From Candidatus Shapirobacteria bacterium (GTDB lineage Bacteria > Patescibacteriota > Microgenomatia > 0-14-0-10-38-17): 45,511 nt of DNA. The notes under the pieces are model-generated. The model was not told the DNA's origin, did not search any database, and was given only the letters and a program-made list of their open reading frames with translations. Position 1 is the first letter of the stretch. Each line of letters opens with the position of its first letter. This document shows, one piece after another, positions 40,117-45,511 of this stretch. A program made the position numbers and the translations under genes. The DNA lies in the NCBI GenBank assembly GCA_018052565.1, contig JAGPNC010000001.1, forward strand, positions 1 through 45,511, written 5' to 3'.

Positions 40117-40800
40117 TTAGTTACACTCTCCGCCACAGGCAGGAAAACCTTCATTACAATAACATTTACTACCGGTATATTTTGTAGGGCATTGCTTCCT
40201 CGGATTAGGGCAACATTCTCGCCAGCTGCTGCCCATGACATTACACCCGCTCCCTTTTTGACAGGCATGCCATAAGTTGTTCTCCGCGCAAAATCTTTCC
40301 CCACTCTCAAGGTTCACATTCGGGCTGGAAACACCATAGTTAAAGGGAAAGTTATAGGGAAAGTTCGTTTGCCCTGCTTTTATCGGTCCGCAACCCCACG
40401 CGCAACCAACGGCCGCAATCGCGGGATCCTTTTCCCACTTAAGAGTAGTATAAATTCGATAGTGTTTGGGGCAACTAGCGCCGTCTTCAGGATAATAATA
40501 GTAGCTCCCGCCGGTAGCCGGATCGCAGGGAATCGTCCCCAAATATGGCCTTAGTTTATCCGCTTCGCCTGTTTCACAGGAAACCTCCGCGGGGTAGCAC
40601 CCTTTATCATTATAATAATCCTCTAGGGCAATTGCCAGCCGGTCAAGATCCGACTTCTGGCGAGAATTGGTTGCCTGATCTCTTTTTTCCAGAGGATTAA
40701 AAAAATTTAAAAAAAGCACCGCCAAAAGGCCGATAATTGCCACCACGATAAGCACCTCAATCCAGGTAAGACCCGGCTGGGAGCCAGTATTAAGTATCAT
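40117..40800 (-). CDS. Large cysteine-rich pilin / pseudopilin
   Basis: The 227-aa protein has the leader MILNTGSQPG then LTWIEVLIVVAIIGLLAVLF, a noncanonical but Glu+5-containing signal. The pilin head (SDLDRLAIALEDYYNDKGCY) is extended by about 80 residues with at least twelve cysteines near the C-terminus (ECCPNPRKQCP, YCNEGFPACGGEC). That tail resembles small disulfide-rich or metal-binding modules and might form a pilus-tip adhesin (inference). Confidence 0.85.
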   Translation of the reverse strand: MILNTGSQPGLTWIEVLIVVAIIGLLAVLFLNFFNPLEKRDQATNSRQKSDLDRLAIALEDYYNDKGCYPAEVSCETGEADKLRPYLGTIPCDPATGGSYYYYPEDGASCPKHYRIYTTLKWEKDPAIAAVGCAWGCGPIKAGQTNFPYNFPFNYGVSSPNVNLESGERFCAENNLWHACQKGSGCNVMGSSWRECCPNPRKQCPTKYTGSKCYCNEGFPACGGECN

Positions 40801-40930
40801 ATACTAAATCAAATTCAAAATTTAAAAGTCAAAAGGTAAAATTTCAAGTCAAAAGTCAAAAGTTTTTTTGCCTTACTTTTGAATTATTAAAGCAACCTGC
40901 AACGGATAGATAATAAAACAATTGAATAAT
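40801..40930. repeat. AT-rich intergenic repeat without GC core
   Basis: AAAAGTCAAAAGGTAAAATT and CAAGTCAAAAGTCAAAAGTT face GCCTTACTTTTGAATTATT. It is a shorter member of the family, between the prepilin peptidase stop and the next pilin's start. Confidence 0.5.
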
Positions 40931-41776
40931 TTAAACTTTTACAAGGTTTAGCACCCTTGTCACCGTCTCCCAAATTTGCTCCCCAAAAAACCAAGAAATA
41001 AAGGTGCTGGCAACCAAAAATGGGCCAAAGGGAATTTGGCTTTTCATCTTGGCTTTTTTGCCTAAAATCAGTATGACACCGCTTAGGGCTCCTGTCAAGA
41101 AAGCCAAATATAGGGCAATAATTATTTTGGGATAACCCAAGAAAATCCCCATTAAAAACACTAATTCCACATCACCAAGACCCATAGTATCTTGATGAAA
41201 AATTTTGGGGCCTAAAAAATAAAGCAGGTAAAAAAAGAGAGTGGCGGCAAGGGCGGAAAGAAGGGAGTAGTTGGGAGTTGGTAGTTGGTAGTTGGGGGAG
41301 GGGAAAAGACGATAGAGTAGGGTAAGACCAACGGCGGCATAAACAACTTGATCATAAACCAATTGATATTTAAGATCGGCAAAAAAGATCACCAAAAGCA
41401 GGCTAGCCAAAACATAGCTGAAAGATAAATTAGCCACATTTGCTAGCGATAATTCATCAATGGCACCCAAAGGAAGAAAAAAATAGGTAATTAAAACAAA
41501 AGTTAATCCGGTGGTTAATTCCACCACCGGCAGCCAAAAGGGAATAGGGGAGCGGCAATAACGGCAACGGCCGCCAAGACGAAGATAGGAAAAAAGGGGA
41601 ATAAGATCGTGCCAAGCCAATTTATGGCGGCACTTCTCGCAGTAGGACCCTCCCCAAACCACCGTTTCCCCCCGCGCCGGCCGGTCAATTAAAACATTCA
41701 AAAACGAGCCAATAAAGGTGCCGAAGATAAAAATAAGAAGGTAGAAAAGAAGCATTGCTAAATTGCTAAAATACAC
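40931..41776 (-). CDS. pilD: Prepilin peptidase (A24 family) with N-terminal zinc/methyltransferase-type domain
   Basis: The 281-aa integral membrane aspartyl protease removes prepilin leaders. The N-terminal domain has GSFLNVLIDR and two CxxC pairs (C46/C49, C71/C74). The catalytic Asp pair is D134 (FADLKYQLVYD) and D202 in the GLGD motif (MGLGDVELVF). Between them, residues 158-171 (FPSPNYQLPTPNYS) are translated from a tandem AGTTGGT-type DNA repeat, an apparent insertion in a loop. The start is GTG at 41776, or ATG at 41758 (MLLFYLL), which is equally plausible. It lies within the pilin cluster it serves. Confidence 0.94.
   Translation of the reverse strand: MYFSNLAMLLFYLLIFIFGTFIGSFLNVLIDRPARGETVVWGGSYCEKCRHKLAWHDLIPLFSYLRLGGRCRYCRSPIPFWLPVVELTTGLTFVLITYFFLPLGAIDELSLANVANLSFSYVLASLLLVIFFADLKYQLVYDQVVYAAVGLTLLYRLFPSPNYQLPTPNYSLLSALAATLFFYLLYFLGPKIFHQDTMGLGDVELVFLMGIFLGYPKIIIALYLAFLTGALSGVILILGKKAKMKSQIPFGPFLVASTFISWFFGEQIWETVTRVLNLVKV
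41267..41297. repeat. Short tandem repeat inside the prepilin peptidase gene
   Basis: GTAGTTGGGAGTTGGTAGTT continues as GGTAGTTGG on the plus strand, i.e. three to four units of about 7 bp. In the reverse reading frame it encodes PNYQLPTPNY. Such words also occur as intergenic repeats in other bacteria. Confidence 0.75.
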
Positions 41777-41826
41777 GAATTAACACGAATGAAAAACGAA
41801 TGGGCACAAATAAGCGAATAAAATGT

Positions 41827-41942
41827 AGGGGCAAAACTATGTTTTCGTCCCCGCGGATAAGATAATATGTTTTTGGCGTGGCTTTGTAGGGGCGTATTGC
41901 AATACACCCACCCCTCGGGCGCTCGCAAGAAACGCCCCTACA
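41827..41942. repeat. TGTAGGGGC dispersed inverted-repeat element
   Basis: TGTAGGGGCGT at 41885 and ACGCCCCTACA ending at 41942 form an 11-bp terminal inverted repeat around a spacer with CCTCGGGCGCTCG. A related half unit (GGGGCAAAACTATGTTTTCG then TCCCC) lies at 41830-41854. This TGTAGGGGC..GCCCCTACA family is known as a dispersed element in many unrelated bacteria (recalled, not checked). No gene lies in this gap of about 280 bp. Confidence 0.7.
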
Positions 41943-42053
41943 TTACGCGACGCGCTTTTCTTGGTGCGAACTGAAGTTCGCTACTCCACTTTTAGAAAAT
42001 CGCCCGCTTTCAATGCAAAAACTCCCTTCCTCAAATCCCAACCCAAAATTTCC

Positions 42054-42641
42054 TTATGGCAAACAAGAAAAACAGGTGTCGGGCGGATTAGCTTCACTAC
42101 CAGCAGTAGTACAAGGGGCAGGGCATGCTTCAGCTGGAAAATCTGTGGGCAAAGCCCCATAATCAACATGAGCGCTGCACCGCTTGTAAGCCTCCAGCCC
42201 CATCGCTGCCGACGCCGGATTAAAACAAACATAGGTGCTATCTCCCTGTTCGCCCTTATTGTAAATATATAAAGGGTTAGCACCACCAGAGATAATCCTG
42301 GTAATATAAGATTCTTTTAGCTCGGCAGAAGCCCCCGCGGAAAGAAGCTCAAGTATTTTTTGTCCATCAGCTCCAAAAGCTTGGTTTGCCGCCGTGATTT
42401 CTGTCCAAGTTAAATTAGTGTTTTCGCTGGACGCATTTGCCATCCAGGGATAATAGCCCACCGTCGCATAATAGCGATCAATGGCGTTAATTAACTGCTC
42501 GGCATCGGAACGAGTCGCCGTATCGCGCGAGCGATCCATTTGTTCCACCGGGTTAATCGCCGATAAAACCGCCACCGCCAAAATACCCAAGAGGGTGATA
42601 ACGATCAAAAGCTCAATTAAGGTAAAACCTTTATTTTTCAT
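42054..42641 (-). CDS. pilA: Major type IV pilin candidate
   Basis: The 195-aa protein has a minimal leader MKNKG then FTLIELLIVITLLGILAVAV, with cleavage after Gly5. The head contains a GspG-like NPVEQMDRSRDTATRSDAEQ and a long insert rich in Asn, Ser and Ala. It has a C-terminal cysteine-rich tail (CPAPCTTAG, CFSCLP). Unlike the eight other pilins it does not use the MIxxT leader, has a full Shine-Dalgarno site and lies directly after pilC. These features suggest the most strongly expressed, structural subunit (inference). Confidence 0.88.
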   Translation of the reverse strand: MKNKGFTLIELLIVITLLGILAVAVLSAINPVEQMDRSRDTATRSDAEQLINAIDRYYATVGYYPWMANASSENTNLTWTEITAANQAFGADGQKILELLSAGASAELKESYITRIISGGANPLYIYNKGEQGDSTYVCFNPASAAMGLEAYKRCSAHVDYGALPTDFPAEACPAPCTTAGSEANPPDTCFSCLP

Positions 42642-42647
42642 TTTTCC

Positions 42648-42658
42648 TCACCTCCTTT
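42648..42658 (-). promoter_or_regulatory. Full-consensus Shine-Dalgarno site of the major pilin gene
   Basis: AAAGGAGGTGA on the reverse strand lies 6 nt before the ATG at 42641. It is a near-perfect complement of the 16S 3' end. No comparable site was seen before the other pilin genes. Confidence 0.85.
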
Positions 42659-42659
42659 C

Positions 42660-42790
42660 TTTAGTAAAATTCCAAATTACAAATAATCCTCCAAGGGCGG
42701 ATCCCGCTGTGGCGGGACAAATTACAAAAAAATAATTCGCTCATTCGCGTCTATTCGTTTCTCATTCGTGTCAATTCGCGTATTTCAACG
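42660..42790. repeat. Short intergenic repeat between pilC and the major pilin
   Basis: AAATTCCAAATTACAAATAA is followed by GGGCGGATCCCGCTGTGGCGGGAC, then CATTCGCGTCTATTCGTTTC-type words. Similar ACGAATTAACACGAATG words occur at 41773 and ACACGAACTAACACAAATAA at 20217. Confidence 0.5.
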
Positions 42791-42803
42791 ATTTACAATT
42801 TTA

Positions 42804-44015
42804 TTAGAATTGAGAAGTAAGGTTGTATATCGGCATAATCACCGCGATTACCAAAAACCCTACTCCCAACCCTAATATAATCATAATAATCGGCTCGATG
42901 GCCGCTGTCAAGCCCTTAACCGCCGCCTCGGTTTCGCTTTTAAAATAGGTGGCCACTTTTGCCAGCGCCTCGTCTAAATTACCGGTGCCTTCCCCCACCG
43001 CCACCATCTGATAAAAAATAGGGGGAATTATTTCTCCCGACAATGAAAGCATCTCGGAAAGAGAACGGCCTTTTTCAACCCCGCGCGCCGCCGCTTTAAT
43101 TGTCTCCCGAAAAAGGCTGTTGTTCGCCACGCCGGCGACAATATCCAAGGCTTCAACCAAAGGAAGACCGGTTTCCACCAATAAACTTAAGGTGCGGGCG
43201 ATATTGGTTAAATTGGTTTTCTCCTGCAAAGGGCCAACTATTGGCAGTTTTAAAATCAAGCGATCTATTTGCTTGGCTCCCGCCGGGGTACGTCGAAAGG
43301 CAATAAAACCATATACCGCCACTACCAAAATTATCAAAACTATCCACCAAAAACGCACCATCGCCCCGGAAATAGCCATTAAAATCTTCGTTGGCGTGGG
43401 CAAATCCGCCCCCAGCTCACTGTAAAGCGAGGTCATCTGGGGAATAACCGCCACCATCATAATAATCGCCACCACCACCATCGCCACAATAACAATCACC
43501 GGATAAATCATTGCCCCTTTAATATTGCCACGAAAGTTCTTCTCCTCCTCCATATCCTCAGCCAAACGAAGTAAAACCTTATCCAAAACCCCGGCCGCCT
43601 CTCCCGACTTAACGGAGGCAATATAGGCTTGGTTAAAAATGTGCGGGTAACCGGCCAAGGCTTCACCCAAACTCATCCCCCCTTCAACTTTTCGCAAAAT
43701 TTCCTCCACCGTGGGCGCAAATTTCGGACTCACTTGCTCTTTAAGGGAAAAAAGAGCGTCGTTTATCGGCAGGCCAGCATTAACCATGGTCGAAAGCTGG
43801 CGGGTAAAAACCACCACCTCATCAGCAGAAACCTTGCCTTTTTTGCCAAAAGATAAATTCCCTAAGTCAATTCTCGTTCCTCCCCCTTCCCGAAGATTAA
43901 TCACAAAAAAACCTTTTTCTTTAAGCAGAGAAAGGGCTTTTTCTTTTGTCGCCGCCTCAACCGTTCCCTCTACTGTCCGACCGCTGGCATCCTTGGCTTT
44001 GTAAGTAAATTCCAT
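42804..44015 (-). CDS. pilC: Type IV pilus inner-membrane platform protein PilC
   Basis: The 403-aa protein has an N-terminal EFTYKAKDASGRTVEGTVEA, the usual PilC/GspF start. Two T2SSF domains follow (about 68-190 and 270-392), each ending in membrane helices (YPVIVIVAMVVVAIIMMVAV; IIMIILGLGVGFLVIAVIMP). The signatures VVFTRQLSTMVNAGLPI and ANNSLFRETIKAAARGVEKG are present. PilC couples the cytoplasmic motor ATPases to pilin polymerisation. It lies between pilT and the major pilin, all on one strand. Confidence 0.95.
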   Translation of the reverse strand: MEFTYKAKDASGRTVEGTVEAATKEKALSLLKEKGFFVINLREGGGTRIDLGNLSFGKKGKVSADEVVVFTRQLSTMVNAGLPINDALFSLKEQVSPKFAPTVEEILRKVEGGMSLGEALAGYPHIFNQAYIASVKSGEAAGVLDKVLLRLAEDMEEEKNFRGNIKGAMIYPVIVIVAMVVVAIIMMVAVIPQMTSLYSELGADLPTPTKILMAISGAMVRFWWIVLIILVVAVYGFIAFRRTPAGAKQIDRLILKLPIVGPLQEKTNLTNIARTLSLLVETGLPLVEALDIVAGVANNSLFRETIKAAARGVEKGRSLSEMLSLSGEIIPPIFYQMVAVGEGTGNLDEALAKVATYFKSETEAAVKGLTAAIEPIIMIILGLGVGFLVIAVIMPIYNLTSQF

Positions 44016-44039
44016 GTTATTATAAGCAGATTATCGTTA

Positions 44040-44292
44040 TAACAGAAGCCAAAATAAAAACCGTTAAGAGCCAAAATAAAAAAATTTTTAGTGCAAAGCG
44101 CAAAGATCAAAATGCAAAACCAAGTTCGAAGATCAAAAACAAAAATCAAAAATAATCTTTGGCTTTTGATCTAGGTTTTGTCCATCAGCCCCGCACCGAA
44201 ATGCTACAGAGCCAGTTGGCGGACAAGTTAAAAGTTCTTTTACTTTTTAATTTTTAATTGCAATTTTAACTTTTGACTTTTAACTTTTGACT
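44040..44292. repeat. Intergenic hairpin element between pilT and pilC
   Basis: AAGATCAAAATGCAAAACC and AAGATCAAAAACAAAAATCA face GGCTTTTGATCTAGGTTTTG. The core TCCATCAGCCCCGCACCG to AGCCAGTTGGCGGAC matches those at 37921 and 40010. No gene is seen. Confidence 0.7.
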
Positions 44293-45363
44293 TTATTTCC
44301 CTACCTGCCGCATTAGTTCCCGCGGCCGCAAAGCATAGGCCTGAGCCGTCTCGAGACTCACTTTTCCCTCATTAACCAATTTCGCCAGCGATGTTTCTAA
44401 ATTAACCATTCCCGCCTCTTGCGAGGTTTGAATAATGTTATCAATTAAATGGCTCTTCCCCTCCCGAATCGCTGTTTTCACTGCCATACTCCCTGTCATT
44501 ACCTCGCAAACTGGCAAGCGCCCCCCTCCCAATGCTGGCACCAGCCTTTGGGAAATCACTCCTTCCAGCACCTGACTAAATTGGATTCTTGCCTGTTCTT
44601 TAGAACCTTCCGGAAAAATATCAACAATTCGATCCACGGTTTGCGCCGCCGAATTGGTGTGGAGAGTAGAAAAGACCAAATGCCCGGTTTCGGCGATGGT
44701 AAGAGCGGCAGAAATTGTCTCTAAATCACGCATTTCTCCCACAAAAACCACATTGGGATCTTCCCGCAGACAAGAACGGAGGGCTAAGTCCCACGAATGA
44801 GTGTCGCGATTAACTTCCCGCTGAGAAATAATGGCCTCTTTTGGCTCGAAGGTAAACTCTACCGGATCTTCCACCGTTACAATATGGCACTTTCTCTTTT
44901 GATTAATTTCTTCAATCATGGCGGCAATCGTCGTCGACTTGCCATGACCCGTAGGACCGGTAACCAAGATAAAGCCCTGCTTAATTTTAATAAAATCGTG
45001 ACAAATGGGGGGAAGGCTAAGTTCGTCTACCCCCGAAATTGCCTTAGGGATCACTCTTAAAGAAGCGGCTAAGGTGCCTTTTTGGTGGTAAGCATTAATC
45101 CGAAATCTTGCCTCGCCTGGCAAATCAAACGAAAAGTCAAGCTCTAAATTAGTATTGATAATTTCTTTTTGCTCCTCCGTACAAAGCGAAAAAACCATTT
45201 CTTCAATTTCGCCTAGAGAGAGATTTTTCTCTTCCGGCAGCGAGAAAAGTTCGCCATCAATACGCAGCGTCGGCGGCAGATTAGCTAAAAGATGCAAATC
45301 GGAAGCCTGGCGCTTCATGGCCTGGTCCAAAAATCGTTTAAGCTTTGGTGTTGGCTCGAGCAC
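44293..45363 (-). CDS. pilT: Type IV pilus retraction ATPase PilT
   Basis: The 356-aa hexameric ATPase has the PilT start (KRQASDLHLLANLPPTLRID). Walker A is GPTGHGKST (136-144), with His in place of the usual Ser. The Asp box lies in IVTVEDPVEFTF, Walker B in VFVGEMRDLETISAA and the His box in GHLVFSTLHTNSAAQTVDRI. The AIREGK motif needed for retraction in PilT is present near residue 305. The start is GTG at 45363. It is the first gene seen of the pilus locus; PilB is not present in the window. Confidence 0.95.
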   Translation of the reverse strand: MLEPTPKLKRFLDQAMKRQASDLHLLANLPPTLRIDGELFSLPEEKNLSLGEIEEMVFSLCTEEQKEIINTNLELDFSFDLPGEARFRINAYHQKGTLAASLRVIPKAISGVDELSLPPICHDFIKIKQGFILVTGPTGHGKSTTIAAMIEEINQKRKCHIVTVEDPVEFTFEPKEAIISQREVNRDTHSWDLALRSCLREDPNVVFVGEMRDLETISAALTIAETGHLVFSTLHTNSAAQTVDRIVDIFPEGSKEQARIQFSQVLEGVISQRLVPALGGGRLPVCEVMTGSMAVKTAIREGKSHLIDNIIQTSQEAGMVNLETSLAKLVNEGKVSLETAQAYALRPRELMRQVGK

Positions 45364-45379
45364 AATATTTCTTTAACTA

Positions 45380-45412
45380 ATCAAATAGTACTATAAATTC
45401 TTCTTGCTTTGA
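45380..45412 (-). promoter_or_regulatory. Possible promoter of the pilus locus upstream of pilT
   Basis: On the reverse strand TTGTCA (45412-45407) is followed after 16-19 nt by TAGTAC/TACTAT, about 20-25 nt before the pilT GTG. It is close to sigma-70 consensus but of uncertain spacing. Beyond it (45415-45511) lies another AT-rich repeat arm (AAATTCAAAATTCAAAATGC). Confidence 0.4.
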
Positions 45413-45511
45413 CAAAAGCTAAACTAATAAATAAATTCAAAATTCAAAATGCAAAAGTCAAAATTTCAAGTTAAAAGTTAAAAGTTCTTTTACTTTTTTA
45501 ATTTTTAATTG

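Noticed and set aside
35580-40930. Regularly spaced repeats in the pilin region as a CRISPR array
   Set aside because: Units are long, AT-rich and imperfect, and they are separated by pilin genes rather than short unique spacers; no cas genes are present.

Overview
The window looks like a chromosomal segment from a reduced-genome bacterium of the Candidate Phyla Radiation (Patescibacteria), possibly Microgenomates-like; the class-level guess is weak. The reasons are trimmed versions of core translation and folding proteins, a compact type IV pilus locus with many small pseudopilins, a DksA-like/Lgt-like/DnaB housekeeping neighbourhood, and almost every larger intergenic gap filled by AT-rich inverted repeats with GC-rich palindromic cores. 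TGA is used as an ordinary stop codon (infC and rpmF), so the genetic code appears standard. No rRNA, CRISPR array or intact transposase was found.

Layout. 1-1.24 kb: start of an inorganic pyrophosphatase (reverse) diverging from rpmE and a release factor 1 that lacks domain 1. 1.25-3.87 kb (reverse): HtrA-type protease and two membrane-anchored envelope proteins. 4.1-8.6 kb (forward): metallo-beta-lactamase-fold protein, DnaB helicase, Lgt-like membrane protein, DksA/TraR zinc finger, methyltransferase. 8.7-11.2 kb: lysozyme-like envelope protein (reverse), a small basic ORF, a PPIase-less trigger factor, and a coiled-coil hypothetical. 11.2-11.6 kb: a perfect 42-bp palindrome and tRNA-Val(GAC). 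11.8-16.0 kb: an accessory locus in which two unrelated secreted/membrane proteins (a DUF2330-like protein and a serpin) each sit between the same pair of repeats. 16.2-22.5 kb: thrS, infC-rpmI-rplT, pheS and pheT. 22.5-25.5 kb: a gene-poor decay zone with a broken IS1595/ISXO2-type transposase and one orphan gene. 25.6-32.5 kb: class A penicillin-binding protein (reverse), then recG, rpmF-nusB-rnc, rpsP and a KH protein. 32.6-45.4 kb (all reverse): type IV pilus locus, transcribed as pilT, pilC, major pilin, prepilin peptidase, eight minor pilins/pseudopilins, a terminator, then pilM-pilN-pilO.

How it fits together. The housekeeping genes form translation and RNA operons with overlapping stops and starts. 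The pilus locus carries the motor for retraction (PilT), the platform (PilC), the alignment complex (PilMNO), the processing peptidase and nine prepilins. The extension ATPase PilB is not in the window and may lie just beyond the right edge. Envelope genes (HtrA, PBP1A, lysozyme-like protein, Ig-like protein, serpin) are scattered around it.

The most unusual things seen are: the two-cassette serpin/DUF2330 locus with shared 5' and 3' repeats; pilin leader peptides whose codons are copies of the intergenic ATACTTAATAC repeat; the dispersed hairpin elements that run right up to start codons lacking Shine-Dalgarno sites; a 42-bp perfect palindrome; and the domain-1-less RF1.
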